Shown here piece after piece: positions 49,167 through 58,066 of a DNA stretch of 64,000 bases. Below the pieces are notes generated by a model that worked only from the letters and a program-made list of their open reading frames with translations, searched no databases and was not told the origin of the DNA. Source of the DNA: Mesorhizobium helmanticense (GTDB lineage Bacteria > Pseudomonadota > Alphaproteobacteria > Rhizobiales > Rhizobiaceae); assembly GCF_003034915.1 (NCBI RefSeq), contig NZ_PZJX01000015.1, positions 1 through 64,000 of the forward strand, in the 5' to 3' direction. The first letter of the stretch is position 1. Each line of letters begins with the position of its first letter. Made by a program: the position numbers and the translations under genes.

Positions 49167-50530
49167 GCGAGACGTTGCCGCCGCGGATCGTGATCGTGGG
49201 CGCCGGTCCGGCCGGCATAAGGGCGGCGGCTGCGTTGGTCGATGCTGGGCTCAAACCAGTGGTGATCGACGAAGGGCAGCGCGCAGGCGGCCAGATCTAT
49301 CGGCGCCCGCCTGCCGGTTTTACCCGCACAGCGGAGCAACTTTACGGGTCGGAGGCGGCGAAGGCGGGCGCACTGCATGCGCTCTTCGACAGGTTGGCAG
49401 AAGCGGGGCGGCTCACCCATTGCGCGGCGAGCTCGGTCATCGCATCGCATGAGGGTCGGCTGCACGTGCTGGGGGAGAGTGGCGTGCAGGTGATCTCCTA
49501 TGACCGCCTGATCCTTGCGACCGGCGCATCCGACCGTGTCGCTCCGGTCCCGGGCTGGCAGAGCGCCGGCGTCTATAGCCTTGGCGCGGCGCAGATCGCG
49601 CTCAAGGCACAGGGCGTGGCTCTTGGGCAGCGCATCGTCCTGATCGGGTCGGGGCCTTTGCTGACGCTGGTCGGCGCCCAGCTCCTCAAGGCTGGAGCGG
49701 ATGTAGCGGCGGTGCTGGACACCTCTCCCTGGCATCAGCAGGTACGGGGGCTCCGGAAGCTTGCCGCCCGGCCGTTCGTCGCGATGCGCGGTCTGGCCCT
49801 GCGGGCGCGGCTCGGCGGCCGCTACCATGCGGGCGTGACGCTCATGCGGATCGAGGCCGAAGGGAAGGGTGTCACAGCGATGCGGTGGCGCGACGCCGGC
49901 GGCCATGAACGCCTCACCGAATGCGACATGATTGGCATGGGCTGGCATCTGCGGGCGGAGACCCATCTGGCCGACTTGGTGGGATGCGCCTTCACTTTTG
50001 ATGAGCAGTGGCGGCAATGGCTACCACAGACTGACCAGATGGGTCGCGCCGGCAACGGAGTCTATCTTGCGGGCGATGGCCTTCGTCTTCTGGGAGCAGA
50101 CGGCGCGGAGATCGCTGGGCGACTCGCGGCGGCAGCATGCCTTGCCGATCTCGGATTTCCGGCACCCCGCGCCAGCGTCGATCTGCGCAAGCTCGCGCGG
50201 CTCGAGCGCTTTGCCGGCGGTCTGGCTTGCGCCTTTCCCTGGCCGACCGCGATGGTGCGGGCACTCCCCGACGACGCGGTCGTCTGCCGTTGCGAGAACG
50301 TGACTGCCGGAGCTGTGCGCGAGAACGGGGGTTTCGGCGGCGGCGAGGCCAATAGGACGAAATCGCTCTCACGCGTCGGCATGGGGCGATGCCAGGGGCG
50401 CTATTGTCAGTTGGCTGCCGTTGAGCTTGTCGCGACGCAGACCGGTTGCACCCCCGGCGCTGTCGGCCGGTTTCGCGGGCAGGCGCCTGTCCGGCCGGCG
50501 CCTATCGGGGCTTTTCTCCGTGAAGGCTGA
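49163..50530 (+). CDS. FAD/NAD(P)-binding dehydrogenase subunit (HcnB/OoxA-like)
   Basis: The product is 455 residues from a GTG at 49163 (GGAGAG upstream; four-base overlap with the previous gene). The first dinucleotide fold is IVIVGAGPAGIRAAAALVDA, the second IVLIGSGPLLTLVGAQLL. The C-terminal part has VVCRCENVTAGAVRENGG and GRCQGRYCQL, four Cys that fit a BFD-like [2Fe-2S] site. This is the alpha subunit type that accepts electrons from a DAO-type beta subunit. The nearest candidates for the partner are at 50574 and 42582. Confidence 0.84.
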   Translation: MSETLPPRIVIVGAGPAGIRAAAALVDAGLKPVVIDEGQRAGGQIYRRPPAGFTRTAEQLYGSEAAKAGALHALFDRLAEAGRLTHCAASSVIASHEGRLHVLGESGVQVISYDRLILATGASDRVAPVPGWQSAGVYSLGAAQIALKAQGVALGQRIVLIGSGPLLTLVGAQLLKAGADVAAVLDTSPWHQQVRGLRKLAARPFVAMRGLALRARLGGRYHAGVTLMRIEAEGKGVTAMRWRDAGGHERLTECDMIGMGWHLRAETHLADLVGCAFTFDEQWRQWLPQTDQMGRAGNGVYLAGDGLRLLGADGAEIAGRLAAAACLADLGFPAPRASVDLRKLARLERFAGGLACAFPWPTAMVRALPDDAVVCRCENVTAGAVRENGGFGGGEANRTKSLSRVGMGRCQGRYCQLAAVELVATQTGCTPGAVGRFRGQAPVRPAPIGAFLREG

Positions 50531-50573
50531 TGGATTCCGGAGGCTTTGCCTGGATGTCGGCCTGTATCACGTC

Positions 50574-51899
50574 TTAGAAATCGGCGACCTTGCCCCAAGC
50601 CGAAGCGTCGAAGCGCCGAGGATCATAAGCTGTCGGATCGACGATCGGTTCCGACCCGGTCACCAGATCGGCGACGAGGTGCCCGGCGCCGGGTCCGATG
50701 CCGAAGCCGTGCCCCGAAAATCCGGCAGCCAGGAAGAATCCCGGAACGGAATGTATCTCGCCGATGGCGGGCACGCCGTCCGGCGTGCTATCGATGTAGC
50801 CAGCCCAGGCCGCACTGATCCTAGTCTGGCGAAGTGCCGGCAGCAGCTCGAGCGCCCGGGCGTGGGTCAGGCGGATGGTCGCCTGGTCCGGGGTCGGATC
50901 GAGGATGCGCATCCGCTCCATCGGCGTCGGCCGGTCGAGCCGCCAGTGTCGGAGCGTTTCGTGGCCCGAGCGCGTGCCCTCCAGACCGCCGGGCGCGAGG
51001 CTTCGCCACCGCTTCAGGAACATGGGCAGGAATTGCGACGAGAAGCGCAGCTGTTGCGGCGTGACGTCCACGCGGCCGCGTCCGCTTATGGCGAGCGTGT
51101 AGCCGCCGTCGCTGCGACGCGTGGCCGAGATCCTTGCCGTGTGCAGCGCATCCGGAAGGCCTTCCGCGCCGGGCGAGACGGACAGGATGGACGATCGGAC
51201 CGACGCCTGGGGAAAGCGGAAAGCGAACTGATGGCAGAAGGAGGACGCCCAGGCACCGCCGGCCAGCACCGCCACTTTCGTCCGGATCGTTCCGCTTTCC
51301 GTGACCACGCCGCTCAGGCGCCCACCTTCGGTCTCGATACCGCGTGCGGCGCAATTCTGGTGCACGGAACCCCCCAGCTTGAGGGTGGCGCGGGCGACCG
51401 AGGGCGCGGCCCGCGACGGATCGGCGGTGCCGTCGGTTGGCGAGAAGACGCCGCCCCTCCACGTCCGGCCCGTGGCGCGGCCCCGCTCGCTGGCCTCGGC
51501 GCCGTCGAGCATATGCGTGGTGACGCCGGCCGTTCTGGCGAAGTCACGCCAGCGCGCCCAGCCGGCCAGTTCCGCCTCGTCATTGCTGAGATAGAGCAGA
51601 CCGCAGCGGCGAAAGCCGGTATCCTCGCCGGTTTCCGCCGCGAAACTGTCCCACAGATCGAGGCTGCCGGTCGCCATCGGCAGCTCGCGGGCGTCGCGGT
51701 TCTGCTGGCGGCACCATCCCCAGTTCCTGGAGGACTGCTCCGCACCGATGCGTCCCTTTTCGACAAGCGCGACCTTCATGCCGCGCCTGGTCAGATAGTA
51801 GGCCGCGAAGACACCTACGACGCCGCCGCCGATCACCACCGCGTCCGCGGATTGCGGCAGTTCGCCAGATGTCTCGATTTGCTGCAGCGGCGCGCGCAT
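50574..51899 (-). CDS. DAO-family FAD-dependent oxidoreductase
   Basis: The product is 441 residues. The FAD fold is AVVIGGGVVGVFAAYYLTRR. Then come RIGAEQSSRNWGWCRQQNRD, VAVLAGGAWASSFCHQFAF and the C-terminal FAAGFSGHGFGIGPGAGHLV (here LAAGFSGHGFGIGPGAGHLV). It resembles D-amino-acid dehydrogenase and opine/hydroxyproline oxidase beta subunits. It is convergent with the HcnAB-like operon and could supply its beta subunit. It is longer than the other DAO protein in the window (372 residues) and clearly a separate lineage. Confidence 0.82.
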   Translation of the reverse strand: MRAPLQQIETSGELPQSADAVVIGGGVVGVFAAYYLTRRGMKVALVEKGRIGAEQSSRNWGWCRQQNRDARELPMATGSLDLWDSFAAETGEDTGFRRCGLLYLSNDEAELAGWARWRDFARTAGVTTHMLDGAEASERGRATGRTWRGGVFSPTDGTADPSRAAPSVARATLKLGGSVHQNCAARGIETEGGRLSGVVTESGTIRTKVAVLAGGAWASSFCHQFAFRFPQASVRSSILSVSPGAEGLPDALHTARISATRRSDGGYTLAISGRGRVDVTPQQLRFSSQFLPMFLKRWRSLAPGGLEGTRSGHETLRHWRLDRPTPMERMRILDPTPDQATIRLTHARALELLPALRQTRISAAWAGYIDSTPDGVPAIGEIHSVPGFFLAAGFSGHGFGIGPGAGHLVADLVTGSEPIVDPTAYDPRRFDASAWGKVADF

Positions 51900-52122
51900 G
51901 ATCCCTCAACCTTTGAAGCGCCAATCTACCGCGTTGCCCAGGCAGCCGCTGCTGCAGTTGAGGCTGAAGCAGAATTTTATTCCGGCAGCTTGGTTGAAAT
52001 CGGGAGCCGCTGCGTTTCTTAGCGGTGTCCGCTTGGATGGACAGGCCAGCGGGCTGTGGTAGTGTCAATGTTGTTGGTATGGCAGCATTTTGTGCTGTGG
52101 CATGCGTTGTTCGGAGACGGCC

Positions 52123-52599
52123 GTGAAACTGGATCGGATCGACATCAGAATTCTTCACGAATTGCAGAAGAACGGCCGCATCACCAATGTGGAACTGGCT
52201 GATCTGGTGCATCTGTCGCCAAGCCCGTGCCTGATGCGGGTCAAGAAATTGCAGTCGGAAGGCTACATCGAAGGCTATTCCGCGCAGATCAATATCGGCA
52301 AGCTTGGCCAGACGCTGACGGTGTTCACCGAAATCACCTTGAAGAACCACCGTCAGATTGACTTCGCCCGCTTTCTCGCTGTCGTGGAGAAAATCGAGCA
52401 GGTCATCGAATGCCATCTTGTGTCGGGCGGCTACGACTATTTGATGAAATTCGTGACCTCCGGCATTAGTGAGTATCAGACGATCATGGAGCGACTGACC
52501 GACATGGATATCGGCATCGACAAGTATTTCAGCTTTGTGGTGCTGAAGTCACCCATCGTCAAGGCGCACATGCCGCTGCCCAGCCTGTTTCCGATGTAG
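52123..52599 (+). CDS. Lrp/AsnC-family regulator (copy 1)
   Basis: The product is 158 residues if it starts at the GTG at 52123 (GGAG 8 bases upstream); this matches the full length and N-terminus of the second copy at 55919. The helix-turn-helix is GRITNVELADLVHLSPSPCL, and the RAM effector domain follows from about 65. By hand alignment it is about 82% identical to the second copy. It is divergent from the DAO gene and upstream of a convergent LysR gene. Lrp-type regulators often sense the amino acid their neighbours degrade. Confidence 0.87.
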   Translation: MKLDRIDIRILHELQKNGRITNVELADLVHLSPSPCLMRVKKLQSEGYIEGYSAQINIGKLGQTLTVFTEITLKNHRQIDFARFLAVVEKIEQVIECHLVSGGYDYLMKFVTSGISEYQTIMERLTDMDIGIDKYFSFVVLKSPIVKAHMPLPSLFPM

Positions 52600-52642
52600 T
52601 CAGCGGTGGCTGCGCCGCGCTGCACTTGCCACCTTCAGCCCG

Positions 52643-53584
52643 CTACAAGATGTCCGGCCGCAATATTGCGTGCAATTCTTTCAATTCGGCTTGCATCTCA
52701 GCGATCATCCAGGCGCAGATGTCGGAGACGACAGGCCGTACCGGCCGTGAGCGCGGTGCAATCAGCTGATGGATCCGGCCAGTGTTGATCTGCCTGTCCG
52801 AAGCCGGGACAAGGGTTCCCTGAAGCAACGCCCTTGAAACATTGCTGAGCCAGCCAAGCGCCACGCCTTCTCCGTTCATCGCGGCCTGTAGGACGACCGC
52901 ATAGTCCGAGAACTCCAGCCACTTTGCCCTGCTCGTCTTGCGGTCCGCCACACTGCCCCAGGAGTCCAGCCACTGCTCCTTGGCGTCGGTCAGGTGAAGC
53001 AGGACATGACGTTCCCCGGTTCCGGCATGCATCAACCGACCGTGGCCCGACAGATAGGATGGGCTGCACACTGGAACGATGATTTCCGGCGAGAACGCCC
53101 AGCGGTGATAGTGCGTATCGTCATTGGCTAGGATTCTCGTGGCAAGGTCGACATTCTCGGCGGGTCCTCGCAAAACGCCCGCGATCAGTTCGAACCTCAG
53201 GTCCACATCAGGAAATCTCGCGTTGAACGCCCCCAGCCTCGGAACGAACCAATACGTTGCCAGAGAACTCGACAGTGAAAGGGTGACCACCGGCTTTGCA
53301 GTGCTGTTCTGCTTGATTCTGCGGATCACCGCCTCGATGCCGTCAAATCCCTCCCGCACCGCCGAGTAGAGGTCACGACCGTCTGCGGTTGGGGCCAACC
53401 CCGTTGGGCTCCGCGTAAAAAGAGCGACGCCAAAATCGGCCTCGAGCTGGGCAATGGTGCGGCTGATGGACGGTTGCGTGACGTTGAATTCCCGAGCGGC
53501 GGCCGTGAAACTACCCGATCGGACAGCCGCTTCGAAGATAAGAAGTCCGCGCGCGGAGGGAACGAGTTTTGCGAAGCCAGCCAT
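52643..53584 (-). CDS. LysR-family regulator (GcvA-like)
   Basis: The product is 313 residues from the ATG at 53582-53584. The HTH is SFTAAAREFNVTQPSISRTI. The effector domain has TLSLSSSLATYWFVPRLGAF and DVDLRFELIAGVLRGPAENV, with the acidic D-L-A-T-R stretch typical of the GcvA subgroup. It is divergent from the N-methylproline demethylase-like gene, with a 72-base shared promoter that contains the near-palindrome ATGGT-AG-ACCAT. It probably regulates that gene. Confidence 0.85.
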   Translation of the reverse strand: MAGFAKLVPSARGLLIFEAAVRSGSFTAAAREFNVTQPSISRTIAQLEADFGVALFTRSPTGLAPTADGRDLYSAVREGFDGIEAVIRRIKQNSTAKPVVTLSLSSSLATYWFVPRLGAFNARFPDVDLRFELIAGVLRGPAENVDLATRILANDDTHYHRWAFSPEIIVPVCSPSYLSGHGRLMHAGTGERHVLLHLTDAKEQWLDSWGSVADRKTSRAKWLEFSDYAVVLQAAMNGEGVALGWLSNVSRALLQGTLVPASDRQINTGRIHQLIAPRSRPVRPVVSDICAWMIAEMQAELKELHAILRPDIL

Positions 53585-53656
53585 GCGCCCAGCGTATAGC
53601 CACCCCAAGAATTTTCAAGCTTTCTGGGCCGTAGCAAATGGTAGACCATAACCTTT

Positions 53657-55726
53657 ATGAATGGTTCGGATATGAACATAACGGCGCCTCGTGCTGGAGG
53701 GGCAACCAGTGATCCTCTGCTTCAGCCGTTTCGGCTCAAGGGTCTGACGCTGCGCAACCGCATCGTTAGCACCAGTCATGCCTCGATGCTGGACGAGGGC
53801 GGCATGCCGCTCGAGCGCTACCAGCTCTACCATGAGGAGAAAGCACGCGGCGGCCTGGCGATGACCATGGCGGGCGGCTCGGCAATGACCTCGCCCGATT
53901 CGAGCTGGGGCGGCGGCCAGCTGGATCTTTCGACCGATCGCATCGTCCCTCATCTCCAGTCGCTGTCGCGGCGCATCCATCACCGTGGCGCGGCCGTCAT
54001 GTGCCAGGTCTCGCATCTCGGCCGGCGCGCCACCGCCTATGCAGGAAACTGGCTCCCGCCGGTGGCGCCGTCACGCGTTCGCGAGACGCGAAACCGGAAT
54101 TTCCCGAAGGAGATGGACGCCGCGGACATCGACAGGATCGTCAAGGATTACGCCAGTGCCGCAAAGCGCTGCCTGGACGGCGATCTGGATGGCATCGAGA
54201 CGGTCACCGGCGGGCATCTGATTGGTCAATTCCTGTCGCGCAGAACCAACAGACGCACGGATGGATTCGGCGGTTCGCTGGAAAACCGGGCGCGGTTCGG
54301 CCTGATGGCTCACGAGGCGATTCGCCGCGCGGTGGGCGACGATTTCGCTGTCGGCATCCGGTTCGTGATCGACGAGGCGGTCGAAGACGGGTCGGATTTC
54401 GAGGAATGCCTTGCCTTTGCCAGGCTGTTCGAGCGGGAAGGCCATATCGACTTCTTCAACTGTATCTTTGGTCGCATGGACACCGACTTGTCGCTGGCTG
54501 AGCAGAACATGCCCGGCATGTTTAGCCACAGCGCGCCGTTTTTGCCACTGGTCGGGCAGTTCAAACGGGAAACCAGGCTGCCCGTGATCCACGCGGCCGG
54601 CATTCGGGACATAGCGACTGCGCGGCATGCCATCCGCGAGAACCTTGTCGACCTGGTCGGCATGACCCGAGCGCATATTGCCGACCCGCATATTGTCAAC
54701 AAGGTGATGCGCGGAGAAGAAGAACGCATCCGCCCGTGTGTCGGCGCATCCTACTGCCTGTATAAGAAGGTGCAATGCATTCACAACCCGGCCAGCGGCC
54801 ACGAATCGATCATCAGCCATACCATCGTGCGAGCCGAAACGCCGAAACGCGTGGTCGTGGTTGGCGGTGGCCCGGGCGGGATGGAAGCGGCAAGGGTCGC
54901 CGCCGAGCGCGGACACAAGGTGAGCCTGCTTGAAGCCGGAGCGCGACTTGGCGGTCAGGTCCTCGTCGCGGCCTCCGCCTTCGACCGCAAGGATCTCATT
55001 GGCATAATCGACTGGCGTATCGACGAGCTCGCTCGCCTGGGCGTGGAAGTCCGTCTCAACACCTATGCGGACGCAGAGGTCGTCCTTGCCGAGCAACCAG
55101 ACGCGGTCATCATCGCCACCGGCGGCATTCCGGACATGGAACGGCTGGAGGGCGCTGAACATTGCGACAGCGTCTGGGACGTCCTGACCGGGGTCGTGCC
55201 GACGAAGGACGACGTGCTCATCTACGATGAGACTGGACGCCAGGCAGCAATTTCCTGCGCCCTGCATCTTGCCCGCCACGGGCGCGTGGTCAGCCTGGCC
55301 ATAGCGGACGACACCTTGGCGATCGAGACGCCCTATCCGGACAGGGTGAGTTTCCGCAAACGTGCCTCGGAACGCGGCATCCGGGTCGTCAGCGACGTGC
55401 GCCTGGTCAAGGCAGCGCGCCAAGGCAGCGGCATCGCCGCCAGATTCCGGCATGAGCTCACCGGTGCAGAGACGGAAATGACCGCGGCCCAACTCATTGT
55501 CGAGCGCGGCACGACACCCATGGAAGATACCTACCAGGAATTGCGTGCGCGCTCAGCCAACAACGGCGTCACCGACATAGCACTCATGACGGGAACGGAA
55601 ACGAAGGGGGACAATGGTCCCCAAGCTGCCGGATCGTTCGTCTTGCACCGCATTGGAGACGCAGTTGCCAGCAGGGACATCTACTCGTCGATCTATGAGG
55701 CCTACCGGCTCTGCTCGCAAATATAG
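53657..55726 (+). CDS. NADH:flavin oxidoreductase/Fe-S flavoprotein (N-methylproline demethylase StcD-like)
   Basis: The product is 689 residues with the two-domain layout of dimethylamine dehydrogenase and 2,4-dienoyl-CoA reductase. An N-terminal FMN barrel (about 20-345: LTLRNRIVSTSHASML, CQVSHLGRRAT, RRTDGFGGSLENRARF) is followed by an Fe-S segment and a C-terminal FAD/NAD fold (VVVVGGGPGGMEAARVAAER). It resembles the stachydrine-pathway demethylases of rhizobia, which remove an N-methyl group from N-methylproline. The Fe-S segment has only Cys361, Cys367 and Cys374 in register. It is divergent from a LysR gene and followed by an AsnC gene. Confidence 0.78.
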   Translation: MNGSDMNITAPRAGGATSDPLLQPFRLKGLTLRNRIVSTSHASMLDEGGMPLERYQLYHEEKARGGLAMTMAGGSAMTSPDSSWGGGQLDLSTDRIVPHLQSLSRRIHHRGAAVMCQVSHLGRRATAYAGNWLPPVAPSRVRETRNRNFPKEMDAADIDRIVKDYASAAKRCLDGDLDGIETVTGGHLIGQFLSRRTNRRTDGFGGSLENRARFGLMAHEAIRRAVGDDFAVGIRFVIDEAVEDGSDFEECLAFARLFEREGHIDFFNCIFGRMDTDLSLAEQNMPGMFSHSAPFLPLVGQFKRETRLPVIHAAGIRDIATARHAIRENLVDLVGMTRAHIADPHIVNKVMRGEEERIRPCVGASYCLYKKVQCIHNPASGHESIISHTIVRAETPKRVVVVGGGPGGMEAARVAAERGHKVSLLEAGARLGGQVLVAASAFDRKDLIGIIDWRIDELARLGVEVRLNTYADAEVVLAEQPDAVIIATGGIPDMERLEGAEHCDSVWDVLTGVVPTKDDVLIYDETGRQAAISCALHLARHGRVVSLAIADDTLAIETPYPDRVSFRKRASERGIRVVSDVRLVKAARQGSGIAARFRHELTGAETEMTAAQLIVERGTTPMEDTYQELRARSANNGVTDIALMTGTETKGDNGPQAAGSFVLHRIGDAVASRDIYSSIYEAYRLCSQI

Positions 55727-55918
55727 ACGGGGCGAAAGCCCGTTGCGGCATGCTGCTTTGCCCTGGCAGGAAGCGCGTCACCTCGTCTGGAAAACACATC
55801 GGCTCAAGAAGACCCAGGTCGAGCCAGATCGGAAACTCATGCCTTACAGGGTTCGCCTCTTATACAATTCGCCAGGAGTGGCGTCGAGAGACCACCTGAG
55901 TACGGTCCTGGGCAGCCC

Positions 55919-56395
55919 ATGAAACTCGATCGGATTGACATCAAGATTCTGTACGAGCTGCAGAAGAACGGCCGCATCACAAATGTGGAGCTGGCGGAAC
56001 TGGTCAATCTCTCCCCCAGCCCCTGCCTGATGCGGGTAAAGAAGCTGCAAGCCGAAGGCTATATCGTGCGCTATTCGGCCCAGATCGATATCGCAAAGCT
56101 GGGGCGGACGCTCACCGTCTTCACGGAAATCACGCTAGGGAACCATCGTCAGATCGACTTCGCGCGTTTCCTTGCCGCCATCGATAAGGTTGATGCGGCT
56201 GTCGAATGCCACCGCGTTTCCGCCCGTTACGACTATCTCTTGAAATTCGTCACGGGTGGGATTGCCGAATATCAGGCGATCGTGGAGCGGCTGACCGACA
56301 TGGATATCGGTATAGACAAGTGTTTCAGCTTCGTGGTGCTGAAGTCTCCCATCGTCAAGGCGCATATGCCGCTGCCCAGCCTGTTTCCGAGGTGA
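55919..56395 (+). CDS. Lrp/AsnC-family regulator (copy 2)
   Basis: The product is 158 residues from the ATG at 55919. HTH GRITNVELAELVNLSPSPCL; RAM domain from about 65. It is a close paralogue of the protein encoded at 52123. The C-terminal 20-odd residues are nearly the same in both (SFVVLKSPIVKAHMPLPSLF), while the RAM region around residues 95-120 carries most differences, which suggests altered ligand response. It is convergent with the ABC transporter operon. Confidence 0.88.
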   Translation: MKLDRIDIKILYELQKNGRITNVELAELVNLSPSPCLMRVKKLQAEGYIVRYSAQIDIAKLGRTLTVFTEITLGNHRQIDFARFLAAIDKVDAAVECHRVSARYDYLLKFVTGGIAEYQAIVERLTDMDIGIDKCFSFVVLKSPIVKAHMPLPSLFPR

Positions 56396-56410
56396 GGCTC
56401 TGCCGTTTCG

Positions 56411-58066
56411 TCAGCGATGGCCGTACTGGCGGACCAGTTCGGGGTCTCGGGCGAGGCCATCGAGCCACGTTGGATCGAGCTTCGGCACGGAGGAGAACAG
56501 AAGCTTCGAATAGGGGTGGGTGGGCGCCTTCAGCTTGTCGGGCGTGATCTGCTCCACCCGCTCGCCATTGTACATGACCATGATTTCGTCGCAGATCGCT
56601 TCGACGACGGAGAGGTCGTGGCTGATGAAAATGTAGGAAAGGCCCAATTCTCGCTGCAGCTCCTTGAGCAGCTCGATCACGGCGGATGCCACCACTGTGT
56701 CGAGCGCCGAGGTGATTTCGTCGCAGATGATCAGCTTGGGTCCGGCCGCCAGCGCGCGCGCGAAGTTCACCCGTTGCTTCTGGCCCCCCGAGAGCTCCGA
56801 AGGGCGACGGTAGCGCAGCGTCCTGGGCAGGCGAACCATGTCGAGCAGTTCGTCGACGCGCTTCGATCGCGCCTGCCTGTCGAGCCCGTGATAGAAGGCC
56901 AGCGGTCGGGCAATGATGTCCTCCACCGGCTTGGCCGGATTGAGCGCGGTATCGGCATACTGGAAAACGATCTGCATCTCGCGCAGCTGGTCCTGGCTGC
57001 GTTTCCTGGCGGCGCGCTCCAGTTGCTTGCCGTCGAAGACGATGTCGCCGGCCGCCGCCGGATGGATGCCGGCAATGACTCGCGCCAGCGTCGATTTCCC
57101 ACAGCCGGATTCGCCGATGACGCCGAGATTGCGTCCGGTCTCCACGACGAGGCTGACGGAATCGACAGCGCGAATTAGCGGCAGTCCGTCATCGCGCACC
57201 GCGCCATAGCCTGCCGTTACATTGTCGATGCGCAGCAACGGCTTCGCGCCGGCATCTGCGTCTGCATGTGCTTGCCGCGGCTTCGGCTCGAAGGCAGCCA
57301 GCAGTTCGCGCGTATAGGGGTGCTGTGCAGCCGAAAGAATCTGAGCCGTGGTGCCGGTCTCCTGCACTTCGCCGCCCTTCAGCACAACGATGTGGTCGGC
57401 GATCTGGGCGACGACGGCGAGGTCGTGGGAAACGTAAACCCCAGCTATTCCGCCAGCCCGCATGACCGACTTGAATGCCTTAAGCACGTCGATCTGCGTC
57501 GTCACGTCGAGTGCCGTCGTCGGTTCGTCGAAGATCATCAGCTTGGGATCGCCGATAAGCGCCATGGCCGCCGACAGCCGCTGCAATTGTCCGCCCGAAA
57601 CCTGGTGCGGATAACGCGCGCCGATCCCTTCCGGATCTGGCAACGACAAGGCTCGGAACAGCTCGACCGCGCGCTTTCGCGCCTGCTCGGGCGGCATCAG
57701 CCCGTGGATGCGCGTAACCTCGATCACCTGCTCAATGATGGTGGACGAGGGGTTGAAGGAGGCGGCGGCACTTTGCGGAACATAGGCAATATCGGTGCCG
57801 CGCAACTTGGCGCGTTCCTTTTCGGAGAGCGCTGCCATGTTCTTGCCGTTTACATTGATCTCGCCGCCGGTGATCCGGCAGCCGGGCCGCGCATAGCCCA
57901 TCAGCGAGAGCGCTACCGTCGTCTTGCCGGAGCCGCTCTCTCCGATAAGGGCGACGATCTCGCCGTCGGCGATGTCGAGGCTGACGCCCCTGATGATTTC
58001 GACAAGCCGTCCGGCGTCCGTCGTCGCCTCGATCCTCAGGTTCCTGACCTCGACGAGATTGGTCAT
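56411..58066 (-). CDS. Peptide/opine-type ABC transporter ATPase, two domains fused (DppD-DppF/GsiA type)
   Basis: The product is 551 residues from the ATG at 58064-58066. Domain 1 has Walker A GESGSGKTTVALSLMG, signature QVSGGQLQRLSAAMAL and Walker B LMIFDEPTTALD. Domain 2 has Walker A GESGCGKSTLARVIAG, signature ELSGGQKQRVNFARAL and Walker B LIICDEITSALD. Note Ile in place of Pro after DE in domain 2. The C-terminal oligopeptide-transporter tail is present in both halves. It overlaps the upstream permease gene by four bases and is the last gene of the operon. Confidence 0.92.
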   Translation of the reverse strand: MTNLVEVRNLRIEATTDAGRLVEIIRGVSLDIADGEIVALIGESGSGKTTVALSLMGYARPGCRITGGEINVNGKNMAALSEKERAKLRGTDIAYVPQSAAASFNPSSTIIEQVIEVTRIHGLMPPEQARKRAVELFRALSLPDPEGIGARYPHQVSGGQLQRLSAAMALIGDPKLMIFDEPTTALDVTTQIDVLKAFKSVMRAGGIAGVYVSHDLAVVAQIADHIVVLKGGEVQETGTTAQILSAAQHPYTRELLAAFEPKPRQAHADADAGAKPLLRIDNVTAGYGAVRDDGLPLIRAVDSVSLVVETGRNLGVIGESGCGKSTLARVIAGIHPAAAGDIVFDGKQLERAARKRSQDQLREMQIVFQYADTALNPAKPVEDIIARPLAFYHGLDRQARSKRVDELLDMVRLPRTLRYRRPSELSGGQKQRVNFARALAAGPKLIICDEITSALDTVVASAVIELLKELQRELGLSYIFISHDLSVVEAICDEIMVMYNGERVEQITPDKLKAPTHPYSKLLFSSVPKLDPTWLDGLARDPELVRQYGHR

